Below are positions 32,029-42,879 of a stretch of 64,000 nt of DNA, in pieces. The stretch comes from Ctenosaura bakeri (lineage: Eukaryota > Chordata > Lepidosauria > Squamata > Iguanidae). Position 1 is the stretch's first letter; the number at the start of each line of letters is the position of its first letter. The DNA is taken from assembly GCA_948474755.1 (NCBI GenBank), contig CAOLHI010001659.1:248001-312000 (forward strand), read 5' to 3'. The notes beneath the pieces are model-generated. The model saw only the letters and a program-made list of their open reading frames with translations, was not told where the DNA came from and made no database searches. The translations under genes and the position numbers were made by a program.

Positions 32029-32727
32029 AAGGTCCTTATTTAACCCAATTCACTGTATCTGGTCCTGTTATTTCATAGTTGACCATCAATGTTCCAAATA
32101 CAAAAGCAAACACAAAAGTCAATTGAAATCTATGAATGATCATACTGAAATAAATAAATTAGTCTTACAGATGCCAATAGATTTCTCCCCTATCTACTCA
32201 CCCATTTTCAGAAAGTATAGGGATGGAGAAAGTAACTGCTGTGAACAGGCCAAACATGATGACTGTGATAAGAAAGTTAAGATTCTTTTGTAAGCTGGTA
32301 ATTGTATTGGCAGTGTGGAGAAACATATTTTAAGATGGGCTTACAAAATTATGGGCTAATGCGTATGTGTTTATTTGAAGATACCTGTAACATTTATGTC
32401 CAGAGTAGCACATAGTCTGGGAAGCTTTGAAGAAACAAGTTGCAAGGATGATGTTTCATAGATGCAGAATGTTTTGAAAGTATTGCAATTTGTATTGAAC
32501 AAAAAATGCAAAGGGCTTTAATGCAATTCAGGTAGAACCTATAGTAAAGAGAAGTTTTGATACTCTAATTTATTTTATTCAAAAGAAAAAAAAAGTCATT
32601 TACTACAATAAATTTCAAAACTACATTTTCATTAACACATAAGAACAGTTTCCTTCAATTGGTGCTCACATGGGTGGGTGGGGGGTGGGGAGCAGACTGC
32701 AGGGTGTACTGCTGTAGCTTGCATCTA

Positions 32728-32910
<183 letters not shown>

Positions 32911-32987
32911 TCAGGTAATTGTGTTTTTTTTAATTAGAAACCTAAAGGCCACTAACCAGAGACCAGTGCAAAGCAGTGCTGTGTGCA

Positions 32988-33008
32988 TGTGTGTGTGTGT
33001 GTGTGTGT
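32988..33008. repeat. (TG)n microsatellite
   Basis: About ten TG units, 120 bp upstream of the VWC2 exon on its coding strand (intronic). Confidence 0.9.
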
Positions 33009-33009
33009 A

Positions 33010-34496
33010 TGTGTATTCCAGAACCAGATGCAAAATGGTAGATCCACAGACGGAGTCAGTTATCTTCAGCAACCACTTTGTGATCATTATTTTGTGGTCA
33101 TATACAAGTATGACTAGAGCTTGAAATGTGTTTGTTTTTTAAGTAATGCTTTTATGGGCATAGCTGCTGCCTGTTCCACAAATCATTCATTGGAAGTCTT
33201 TCACTGACTGATGTACCATGCAGTGACAGATTCTCTTCTCCTCTATACTGTTCACTACTCATTCAGTGGTAATGCATGGAACAGCGACAAGTGACAGCAT
33301 GTGCATATCTAGGACATTTCTTTCCTTTACAAGCTATTCCATATCAATGTGTGCATATTCACAACCCCTCTGACCCTTGCAGTGCATGAGCTTCTGTACT
33401 TTCCCATTCAGCTCTACCCAGTAGATGCTTTTCCCTATGTCCTCTTTCAGCATCTGAACCTTTTGGATGAGGTACAGCAACCAAAGCTCAGTGGTGAATG
33501 CCTTTCATTTTTCTGTTAGCAGGAAGAATAAAAGTGGATCTGGCAATGGGGAACTATGAGGAGTGCTGGCAGTGGTACAACAGTAATGTAAGAATGTTAG
33601 GCAAAGTTAGACAATTTAGTATCTTTTCTCCACTTCCCACAAAGAGTTGCCAAGCCCTGAATTATCTTAAGGTGAGGAGAACAACTGTCATGAAGTCTAG
33701 ACATTATCCTGCACTTTCACTCACATTTTACAAAATAGATAAAAGCTGGAGAATTGATTTTGGTTCCTTCATTGGAGTGAAAGGACAGTGAAGTAACAGA
33801 GATCTTTTTAATTATTCTCAGAGAGACAGAGGCAGAGAGGCTGCAGACTTAGTTATAGGTTAAGTGGGATGGCCACAACTTTAATACATCAGAAACAAGT
33901 TAAATACATTTAATGCAATTACGCTCTTTAACACTATGAGTAGGAAAGTAGGGGAGAGGACACTGTCATGAACAGTGACTAGTTCCAGATTCACGTAAAT
34001 GGATCAGGGTATTATAGAATATTGCAGAAGCTTTTATTTTAAGAGCAGTAAAAATAAATTGCTGCATGCATTTAGTTGCTAGGACTTGAAGATCCATAGC
34101 ATTGACCAGCCTTATATAGGCAATACATACAACCCAGTGGTTCTGGTTTATATGTACCACAGGGGTCCATGGAGTGCTCAAAGGCAGTCCACTTAGAGTT
34201 GCTATTCATCCCAGAAAACTTGGAAAATCATGGATTTAAAGGACTAAAAAATGTTCCAGCCAGTTGTGGATGGTTGGTGCAGCATGTCTCAGATTTTTTC
34301 ACAAGGTGATAGTGTTGATAGCAGCAGTAATGATGCACTGGTGGGCATCTCATCCTGGGCTGGAGACTTTAGTGCTACTGTGCAGGTGCGCCAGAGAGCC
34401 CAAAAGGCAGGAAGGCAAGAGGAGAGCCCAGAAGATGAGGGAAGACACTGAGCCTAGGCCTTGTGTGGTGTGTGGCAATGCTGCTTGAGCCCAGGG
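33010..34496. other. Unassigned, probably intronic sequence
   Basis: No transposon signature or coding motif recognised. The open frame at 33498-33791 has no recognisable domain and ordinary composition, so I do not call it a gene. Confidence 0.4.
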
Positions 34497-35040
34497 CCAG
34501 ATAGCACAGCAGAGCTTTGCTTCCAAGCAGACACACAAATAGAAGGGAGTCCCTTTACTCTCGTGGCTGCTTGGAAGCAAAGCAGTGAGAGTCTCAGTAC
34601 TCCTTTGGGGGAAAGCATGAAAGAAACACTGTTTCCTCCTGAAGGAACACTGAGAAAGTAGAAAATGTAAGTGCTTTCAAAAGAAGCACTTACCCTTTGT
34701 ACTCTCTCCATGCTCCTTCAGAGCAAAACAGCATTTCTTCTGTGCTTTCTCCCAAAGCAGCATCAAGACCCTTACTTTCCAGGCACTGCTTTGAAGGAAA
34801 GAAAGGGCAAAAGAAATGCCTTTCCCTCAAAGGAGCACTAAAAGAGTAAAGAGAGTAGATAGGTGCTTCTAGAAGAAGAAGCCTACACTAAAAGAAGCAC
34901 CTACCCTTTCTCTACTCTCTCAGTGCTCCTTCGGAGGGAAACAGCATTTCTTTCCTTCCTTCCTCCAGAGCAGCACCAAGACCCTTACTTTCCAGGTGCT
35001 GCTTGGGAGAAAGAACAAAAGAAATTATTCTTTAGGTCTG
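34497..35040. repeat. Palindromic block duplicated in tandem
   Basis: Three foldbacks in 540 bp. First, a perfect 17-bp inverted pair (gctttgcttccaagcag at 34514-34530 and its complement at 34567-34583). Second, an imperfect palindrome at about 34641-34719. Third, a better-kept palindrome at about 34830-34931 (aaggagcact... with agaagcacctacccttt...). The second and third units are diverged copies of each other with period about 190-210 bp, and each is followed by caagacccttactttccagg. The origin is unknown; a foldback DNA transposon that duplicated in place would explain it. Confidence 0.7.
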
Positions 35041-35835
35041 CCTCTCATTCATAACCTTCCTTCAGGAAATTCAATTTATTCTACTAACTTGGCATTTGAA
35101 GAATCTCAGCATGCTACTCTACAGACCACTAACAAGCCTCCTTTCCTTTGCATTGCCTACTGGAAGAATAAGGGATAAGGATGAGTAACTGATGAGAAAC
35201 TTTAAACAAATATTTCAATAAATATTTGAATATTTAAATCTTGAGTTAAGTCTTGGGGGCCTTGGCCACAAATTATATTTACAAGGAGTCCCCAGGAAAG
35301 AAAATGTTAAGAACCATTGACATAAACCATACAAATTAGTACACACAAAAATCCCATTTGCTAACAGACAATAACAATACATTTTCCCAGCTACATGTCT
35401 CAGGCCCATTTCCCAGGTTTTCCCCCTTTCCATTGTTTGGCCAACCACTGCTTTGAAGATCCAGCACTAGAGATTTTTCACAGTTCTTATCACTTCATTC
35501 TCCCCGACTGGGCGTATAAGACGACCCCCAACTTTTCCAGTTAAAATATAGAGTTTTGGATATACTCGCCATATAAGACTACCCCTCTTCCAACGCACAC
35601 CAAATAAAAATTAAAAAAAACATCAGATTTGATTTCAGTATGGTAATTTTAATTCAAATGCTTATGACATGCAGGTACTTAGCAGGAAAACTGTCACTTA
35701 TAAATGTAAGGCTGTTTGTCATCAAACATGATGGGGTTTTGACTGGGCTGCTTGTTGTATACAAAGCCTGCTTGGATTGGTCAGCTCTCCCTGCCTGCCC
35801 AGCCCTCCCTTTCTCCAAACACGCCTCTTACAACC

Positions 35836-35938
35836 GTCTGGCCCGCCCTTGTATCCTATTACTTTACCTCCTTCTCTGCCTCTCAGATCTCGCACATGTG
35901 AAGGAGGTAAAGTAATAGGATAGAGGGGCGGGCCAGAC
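35836..35938. repeat. 39-bp inverted repeat (hairpin)
   Basis: The arm at 35836-35874 is complementary to 35900-35938 at 37 of 39 positions, with a 25-bp loop. The core is the tcctattactttacctcct arm and its reverse complement. Confidence 0.9.
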
Positions 35939-36384
35939 AGGAGAAAGATGAGTGTTTTTCTGGGCACAGCTCTCAGATCGCAGAGAATTACATTAGCCTA
36001 TTAGGTATTGTGTGGTGAATTCCTTTCTTTTGCATATTTTTGGTTGTCCCAGTCAATTGGATTGGGTGTCCATGAGTTTAACTCTCAGTGCTCTATCATT
36101 CCTAATATCTTTGTGCTAAATTATGTCCTTCCCCATTTTGCCTTGTTGGGATGATGCTTCAGCCCTTTGGCTGTTCTGGCCTCCCTTTTCTGCATCTTTT
36201 CTGCCTTCGTAATACCTCTTTTGTTATTCTTGATTTATTTTTACTCTTGTTTTCTTTTACAAGATTACAGTATTTTTGTTTGAATTTTGCTTTGTAAGCC
36301 ACTTTGGCTTATTTGTTGTGAGGCGCAGGGGAATAAAAATGTTAAACTTGCCAACTAGAATTATACACAGCATTTCAAATGTAG

Positions 36385-36582
36385 CCGTACCATATGTATG
36401 AGGACTCTGGGAGACCAGGCCTTGAATCCCCGCTCAGTCATGAAAATCCAGTGGACCACCTTGGGCAAGTACCACTCTCACTGTCTAAGGAGAAAGACAA
36501 TGACAAATACTCTCTGAATAAATCTTGCCAAGAAAACTCAACAGAGGTTGGAGTGGACTTATAAGGCATATCAACAAACAAA
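36385..36582 (+). mobile_element. tRNA-derived CORE/MIR-like SINE
   Basis: Plus orientation. The head has gccttgaatccccgctcag (B-box region), then accaccttgggcaagta (core), cttgccaagaaaactcaac, and a degraded caacaaacaaa tail. Same family as 26737-26968. Confidence 0.75.
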
Positions 36583-36859
36583 CTGCAATCCTGAGAGCAT
36601 TTATCAAGGAGCAGTCTTCATTGAACACAATGCAACCTGCTTATGAGCAAATGCATGTGTGCTCATAAACAGTTTTCAAGCACTGACTAAACAGAAGCAT
36701 ATGACCAATTCATTATAAACATTTGATTCTTCTTTTTGTCTCTTCCAGCCTGTGGCCAGTTAAAAGCCGTATTTTTGCTTGAAGAAAGGAAGAGCTATTT
36801 TGCCATTCAGAAGCTGAAAATTCAGCCTTCTCCTAGTAATACGTCATCTAGGTTCACAA

Positions 36860-37560
36860 AACATGTTTCTGCGGGCCGGCAGGAACTTCGGTGGTGACGG
36901 CGCTTCTCCCCGGGTGGGGGGGGAGTTAGCGGCAGAGGAGGAGGAGGAGGAGGCGGCGGCAAAGGCGGTGACGGCAGCAACTCTGCCTCGAGTCCCGCCG
37001 CGGCGCCCATCCTGCCCAGATCCCTGCCCTGCTCTGCTATCCCCTCTCCCCAACCCCCTCCCCCGGCCCTGGCCCTGCCGTGTGCCCTGCCTGCCCTGCG
37101 CCTCACCTCGCCTCCAGCCGCCGCTGCCGCCTTGCCGTGAGCGCCCGCCTCGCCTCACCTCGCCTTGCCCTGCCCTGGAGGTGGCCACCAGGTTCATTCC
37201 CGGGCTGTGCCGGAGAAGCAGGGGTTAGTCCCCACTCCGCAGGGCTTGCACTGGCTGCGATCTCTGTCAGTCAGCGCCGAAAGGAAGGGGAAGCCGGCTT
37301 GGGACAGCCCCTCGCCCAGAGGAGGAGGAGGAAGGGGGGAGGAGAGGGGCAGGGGAGGAAGGACAGGGTTGCCTTGCCACAATTGCACGGCAGCGGCGGC
37401 GGTGGCTGCGCTTGCATGGAGGAGCCGGGCTGGGCCACCCGAGCGGAGATGCGCCGGTGCCAAAGCGGGGGGGAAGCTCAGCAGGTGGGCGGGAACCTCG
37501 GCGGCAGCGGTGCTTCTCCCTGGGCGGGGGAAGCTCTGCGGGTGGGCGGGAAAGGCGGCA
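36860..37560. other. CpG-rich block (CpG-island-like)
   Basis: About 700 bp of very GC-rich, CpG-containing DNA in an otherwise AT-rich window. It has an (AGG/CGG)n-like purine stretch at 36935-36970 and two related segments around 36888-36925 and 37490-37530 (cggtggtgacggcgcttctcccc versus cggcagcggtgcttctccctgg). It could be a promoter, but its place between the two ends of the 'gcgtataagacgac' element suggests it is transposon interior. The long open frames inside it reflect base composition. Confidence 0.6.
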
Positions 37561-37661
37561 AGGGCACCTACCCACCACACCCAGCGTATAAGATGACCCC
37601 CCCGACTTTTGCAAAGTTTTTTGGGGGTCAAAAGGTCGTCTTACATGCCGGAAAAGACGTA

Positions 37662-38302
37662 ATATACAACCCTTCAAGCTTACTCCCTTTTCTCAGGCCT
37701 CTTAGCCAAACCAAACCTTGAAGGCTAGCTTTGAACTTGGCTTCCCGCCAAAACTATCAGATAACTTCTCTTGTTCTCACACACAGATTCCTAACTTATC
37801 CGATTATCCTTTTTACAGTATACCATTCCCCCATAATGCCTCAATGCAGAGCCATAATTTTCCAGGAAAAGTATAAAGCATGTTCCCTTCCTACGATACA
37901 ACAAGGAATATGTTATATAAAAACAGCAAAGCATACTCATAATGTAATGTAATAGCATATAATAAAATCCATTAAACATGACCAACAGCAGGAAATCATT
38001 AAGTATGCTCAACAACATGGCTACTAAATATGGCAAGGATAGGCAAAGTTTAAAAGATCAAAGTATAAGAGTAACCAATCAATCCTCAATGCACACACAG
38101 TGAAGTCCATTATATATTCAGCATAGCAATAACATGGCATGAAGTGTTAGGACCACACACAGCATTGCAATAGGTCATCACTACACAGTAACATACATGG
38201 CAACATATTTCTAAACACAGATATAACATATTTTTTCCAGCCAGGTATGTAACATGTAACATATAATGTATAACAAAACATATAATAGAATAATCGGATC
38301 TA
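37662..38302. other. Unassigned sequence
   Basis: AT-rich; no family or coding motif recognised. Confidence 0.35.
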
Positions 38303-38385
38303 ACTGATTGATTGATTGATTATATTTGTATGATGTCTTTCTCCTGGAATGGGACCCAAGGTGGCTTCCAACAATAAATTAAAAA
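38303..38385 (-). repeat. (GATT)n with SINE/LINE-tail-like flank
   Basis: Four GATT-type units followed by atatttgtatgatgtctttctcctgg. This resembles the reverse of a common squamate retroposon 3' end, but only the tail is present. Confidence 0.45.
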
Positions 38386-38578
38386 GAACCCTGTTATCAA
38401 AAGCAATTAGGACACAATATCCACTTGCTTCTTCTCACATGTTGTAGCAATATGCTCACTTCATGTTTCATACCCTCAACAACCAATCAGACTGCAAACA
38501 GGGTGGAACACATAGTGACATTTAACACATATTGAGAGTCAAAGCATCTGGCTATACCAAGATGATCATTCATTATAA

Positions 38579-38908
38579 CGTATCTTTCCAAACTGTGTGT
38601 CATGACATGTTAATGTGTTGGCTCCAGTGTGTAGGTGTGCTGTGGGAATATAATGGGTGGAGAGACTGCCTCTCCAGCTGCTGCTGCAGCCTTCCCAGAC
38701 CAAGGAAGACCCCAGCAGGGGCAGGGGCAGCAGGCCAGGCCTGGGTGGAAGGGCTGCCGCTGCTGCCCTGGACTGAGGAAGATCTCAGCAAGGGCGGCAG
38801 CAGGGAAGGCTCAGGTGGAGGGGCTGCCCCCACTTACTGAATTACTGTGTCACAAATGATGCATGTCTAAAAAGTGTGTCACCAACATGAAAAGTTTGGA
38901 AAGCTCTG
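38579..38908. mobile_element. Non-autonomous hAT transposon
   Basis: 330 bp bounded by 15-bp inverted ends (cgtatctttccaaac on the left, gtttggaaagctctg on the right). It is flanked by 8-bp direct repeats cattataa (38571-38578) and cattacaa (38909-38916), identical at 7 of 8 positions. An 8-bp duplication is the hAT hallmark. The interior has a GC-rich, two-copy tandem repeat of about 72 bp (38690-38830) and no transposase. Confidence 0.85.
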
Positions 38909-38916
38909 CATTACAA

Positions 38917-39768
38917 GGTAACATGCACTTCCAGCCAAGTAGGAGCTTCATATAGGCATAAAGTATCCAGAAGCATAATATAATTAAAAAGACAACATCA
39001 TGATGGCAACATTTTGAAACATGGCAGGGAGCAAAGCTGACCTGACAGGGTTCCATAGTTTCCATACCAACACATGCCTAAGCAAGGTATTAAGCAACAA
39101 AGGTCTAGTAAGCTTCTAGCAATCCTTGCCAAATTTACCAATCAGTAGGGCAAGCAAAAAAGGCCTATCAGAGAAGAGGCATCATACAGAATACCAAACT
39201 GCAAATTAACCCCCTGTTCAGATTATTGAGCAGCCCCAGGGCTTCCCTCTTCCCAATTTAACTTGTGTCCAATGTCCCTTTCCTCTTTTATACTTGCGAG
39301 TTGTAACAAAGCAGTAGTAAAATCATGAGCAGCAACGAGAAGCTGAATAGTCCTGATCCAAGTCCCACAGGAAACAGGAGGAAACCCCAGTGAAGGTGAA
39401 AAAACCATGCCACAGTAACATTGAAATATTTCTTCCTAATGGCATCGCAATCAGCAGCTTACTGTTGCTTGACAGACACTAGTCTGTCACCCCACGTGGT
39501 TTAGCCAGAGACTAGCTTCTGGCCAATAAACCCCTCCACCCTGTTAAAGGGGGTTCAGAGGGGCTCACTGGGGACTCAAGCCAGCTGTCATAACTTCAAG
39601 ATCAAAGAAAAATAAAATTCAATCTGTGGAGTTGGGTGAGAATGAGGGGGTCGAAGAGTTCCACTACCACATGGGAGGTAGCCGGTTGCCAGCACAAGCA
39701 CTGCTGAAAACATTTTTTTAAGAAGAAGCTCACCTTAATTAGACCAAGGAATCAAAATGGATCTATGC
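38917..39768. other. Unassigned sequence
   Basis: No family or coding motif recognised. Confidence 0.35.
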
Positions 39769-39771
39769 TCA

Positions 39772-40269
39772 GGCCATTTCCACACGGGGGTAAAACTCCG
39801 CCTCCAGACGATGGGAGACAAAGGTCGTTAACACCACCGGGCGATCTAGTGCAGTTGGAAAAGGTGAGGCTCCACACCTCCAACCGCTCTAGTGCCGCTC
39901 GAGTGCCGACGCAAGGGTGGCACTGCGAGTTTTTTAAAAACCACCTTCCCAGGTGGTTTTTATGAAACTCGCCCGCACTAATCCGCAGCTGCTCCCAGTG
40001 TGAATCTGCAGAGGCGCATTAGTGCATCTCTGCAGATCTGCCCGGGGGAGGGCTTCCGGCTGGCGCGCTGCCCTGATTGGCGGAGCGCCGCCGGAAGCCG
40101 CCAGCCGCCATTTTGGGCGCTGCCGAATGCCACCGAAATTCGGCGGCGTGTGGAGCGGCGGAGCCACGCTCCCCGCAGGGACGGAACAGGGGCGGAGAAA
40201 ACCGCACGCAGGTAATCTCCGCCCCTGTGTGCGCCGCCCTGTTTTGGCTCCGTGCGTGTGAAAAGGGCC
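39772..40269. mobile_element. MITE, GGCC-ended, with 3-bp target duplication
   Basis: 498 bp with ends ggccatttccacacg and (complement) ggcccttttcacacg, flanked by TCA on both sides (39769-39771 and 40270-40272). The interior is GC- and CpG-rich without transposase. Two further features are a short palindrome aaaccaccttcccaggtggttt (39938-39959) and a ccgcc-rich core. It shares end sequence and duplication length with 55812-56197. Confidence 0.8.
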
Positions 40270-40359
40270 TCAGTTTTATTTCCTCATACTGTGGATTTTG
40301 CCAAAACAGCAACCAGGAAAAGTAAGTGGAATTAAAGGACTGATCTTTCATAGCATGGC

Positions 40360-41260
40360 ATAACACAGCTTGAACTTGTGAAGGAAAGATAGACAACATC
40401 ATGTGGCAGAAAAAAAATAGCCGTCACTGAGCTTGCTGAGGCAGTAAACAGAACTTAATAAACAGTTTGAGAAAATTAATTATAAAATCAATTGTTGACA
40501 GTTTGCAAAATTGGGGTGATTATCCAGTTTGAGGTCACGTGAAGCTGGTGGGGAAGAAAGAAGGAATTAATTGAAAGTCACTGGAGCTCACTGAGGTAGT
40601 CGAAGACTCATTAAATAATTAGGGATAAACAAAGACTCTAAAAGATTTTGAAACAGAACCCCAACGCAAAGATTGAACTTAGTGTAACACTGTTATATTT
40701 TTGACTGGCATTCATGTAGGTGAAGTGAAAGCACTAAAGGATTTTTTTTTCCTGAGATAGTAAATAAAGACATATGAGTGGTTTAAACATAAATTATAGA
40801 TCTGCAGAGATTTTGAAGGTTGAAAGACACTACCCAGATTGAGCTTGCGTGAAGATGATGGTGGATGAGAGGTTAAAGTCACATGAGCTCACTGAGAAAA
40901 AAAATTAAAATAAAGCTGGATCTCAGTGATACATTGTTGCACTAGTGTGGGTGAAACATTGTTGCAACTCAGTTGGAGCTCACAAAGGGGAGATGGAGAC
41001 AACAAAGGGATAGACTGGAAAAATAAGACTTTGTTGAGTTCTTTACTCTTGCTGAGAATAGTGAACAGAAAGGTTTGAGCAGATCTGAATGGATCTAACT
41101 ATTAACTTGCAGACTTAGGAAGATTTCAAAGATTAGGAAGAAGTGCCCAGCCTGAACTCGTATGAAGGTGATGGACAAGAGAGATTGAAAAAAATCATTT
41201 GAGCTCACTGTGGCGCTGAGAAGACATTAGAACGAAAAAAACACAAACATTTCAGACAAA
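40360..41260. repeat. Degenerate tandem array, period about 155 or 310 bp
   Basis: Recurring pairs of motifs at regular spacing: a gagctt.cgtgaag.tgatgg-type block at about 40369, 40531, 40840 and 41152, and a gagctcactgagg-type block at about 40430, 40583, 40885 and 41200. Intermediate, more degraded copies fall at about 40675 and 40965. Copies are diverged and contain indels. The array ends shortly before the DIRS element. Confidence 0.6.
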
Positions 41261-41720
41261 CTTTCCGATTTTACTATCTAATAGAAGTGTTAAAGAAAGC
41301 AATTATTGATCATTAATTTTGTTTACCTTAACTATTTTGTATAATTATTTGAAATCTGACTAATCAAGCACAACTGTCATAAGTGAAATTGATTAATAGG
41401 ATATTAAATTTACTGAAAAATATAGAGAAGTCGGATATCTGATGTATAATAATTGAGATCTGAACTATTTTGGGAGGCATATTTGATTTACAGGGATAAT
41501 GCTTAGATCATTTTTGAGCAACTTTAAAATAATTTTAAAATAACTTTAAGTCAAGTCTAAAACCACTCTTTGAGTATTTAATTCATTAAAGTTGGAAACT
41601 AGGTTGTGTGGGAAGACCTTAAAAGAAGAACAGGGAACCAAGGTCTAGACAAGGAAAAGAAAACAATGCTACACTTCCAACTCATAAGGATATCTTAAAC
41701 TGAATAAGGGAGGAGAGAAG

Positions 41721-41915
41721 GACAGGCTGCTTACCTGTAACTGGAGTTCTTCAAGTAGTCATTTATGAACTCACACAAATGCGGTTGTCTGCGCCTGTGC
41801 AGTACTGCCCTCTGAACCTTCTAGAAGCTCTAGGCCTAGCATTTTAGTGGGAACCCTTCCCCCTTCTCCTGGGGCTATATAAGGCCCCCTGTTGCACTTG
41901 GTCCCAGTTCATTGG
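41721..41915. repeat. DIRS left inverted terminal repeat
   Basis: Pairs with 47785-47960. Both carry ccttctagaagctctaggcc and a TATA-like ggctatataaggcc (41871-41884 here). Outermost bases 41721-41776 are also complementary to the internal region at 41979-42034. Confidence 0.85.
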
Positions 41916-41978
41916 CCTCAGCAGCAACCACTGAACCTAGGACAAGCATGGCAGAAAGAGAGAAGGCAGGGCAGAGTT

Positions 41979-42072
41979 GTGTGAGTTCACAGATGACCAC
42001 TCGAAGAACTGCAGTTACAGGTAAGCAACCTGTCCTCCTTCTTCGTGGTCTCTGTGACTCACAGAAATGGGA
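41979..42072. repeat. DIRS internal complementary region
   Basis: 41979-42034 is complementary to the left terminus 41721-41776 at about 50 of 56 positions. Directly next to it, 42035-42072 is complementary to the right terminus (about 47925-47960). Adjacent copies of both ends, inverted, form the template that DIRS elements use to make a circular molecule. It lies next to the recombinase 3' end, as in DIRS1. Confidence 0.85.
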
Positions 42073-42273
42073 CACTAGTGAGCTGAACCCAATGGAAGTG
42101 GGAGTGTCATGCTCAATACCATATGAAAAAACAACTTTACTTTAGACCAAAGCAACACTAATTAGTGAATGAATTGCTAGGCCAAGTGATACAATTCAAC
42201 AAGAGTTTATTGAATAAACTGGACCAGAAGTGAATATGTGAACTTTATTGAAATGAACACAAGCAATATGAAA

Positions 42274-42800
42274 TCAATGAATCACTGAGAACAACACATC
42301 CCTCCCAAGATTTGCATCATAAGACACTCTTTGGTCAACTCTGTAATGGGAAATGAAGATAGTAGGCTGAGACCATGTGGCAGCTCTACAAATGTACTGT
42401 AATGGCACTCCTTTAAGGAAGGCAACTGACAAGGCTCTGGTGGCATGACTTCTCAGCTGGGTAAGGGGTCTTCTTCCAGCAAGTTCATAACAGAGTCTTA
42501 TTGTAGAAGCCACCCACTTAGAAAGTCTTTGATATGAGACAGGCAGTTTCTTGTTGGAGAAATAATAGAGAAAAAGTATCTGAGAACATCTATACTCTGC
42601 AGTCCGCTGTACATAAAAGGCAAGTGCATGCCTCATATCTAAGGCATGCAAAGTTCATTCCAAACACAAAGTAGGGTGTTGGAAAAAGGCAGGGAGAACA
42701 ATGTCCTGATTAAGATGAAAGGTAGACACTACCTTAGGGAAAAAGTACATCTGGCCTGAGGACTACCTTTTCTTTGTGGAAATGTAGGTATGGTCGATCC
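42274..42800 (-). pseudogene. DIRS tyrosine recombinase, catalytic part
   Basis: From 42651: YVQRTAEYRCSQILFLYY, then SYQRLSKWVASTIRLCYELA, LRSHATRALS (the HxxR box), AATWSQPTIFISHYRVD (Tyr nucleophile). Just upstream at 42670-42800 another frame gives LRVDRPYLHFHKEKVVLRPD, the expected preceding block. HxxR and Tyr are kept, yet a frame change lies near 42655. Confidence 0.85.
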
Positions 42801-42879
42801 ACTCTCAAAGCACGTAACTCACTTTCTCGCCTTGCTGAGGTGACTGCAATAAGAAAGGCTGTCTTCCATGACAAAAGTC

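Larger units (their letters stand above)
28800..32100 (+). mobile_element. Ngaro-like tyrosine-recombinase retroelement, decayed
   Basis: Order along the plus strand: a short basic stretch after a Met at about 28838 (possible gag), RT at 29686-30600, RNase H remnant at about 30595-30660, tyrosine recombinase at 30940-31860 and a GDSL/SGNH-like hydrolase remnant at 31950-32028. RT, RNase H, recombinase and then hydrolase is the Ngaro layout within the DIRS order. Numerous stops and frameshifts and an internal duplication show it is dead. The split direct repeats expected at the ends were not identified. Confidence 0.75.
35498..37659. mobile_element. DNA transposon of the 'gcgtataagacgac' family, with inserts
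   Basis: The left end has gggcgtataagacgaccccc at 35511-35530. The right end (37585-37659) has cgtataagatgacccccc followed by the inverted gtcgtcttacatgccgg. A related but distinct element lies at 62409-63407. TA follows the right end. No transposase frame is seen. The interior holds a 39-bp hairpin, a SINE (36385-36582) and a CpG-rich core. It could instead be two separate elements with host sequence between them. Confidence 0.45.

Noticed and set aside
33498..33791. A 97-codon plus-strand frame near the VWC2 exon
   Set aside because: No recognisable domain or splice context; length is compatible with chance.
37080..37721. A 213-codon open frame and overlapping long frames on both strands at 36.8-37.7 kb
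   Set aside because: All six frames are open because the block is GC-rich and stop-poor. The peptides are low-complexity Arg/Pro/Ala/Gly with no domain.
41912..42145. A short plus-strand frame in the DIRS end
   Set aside because: Overlaps the internal complementary region, which is non-coding.
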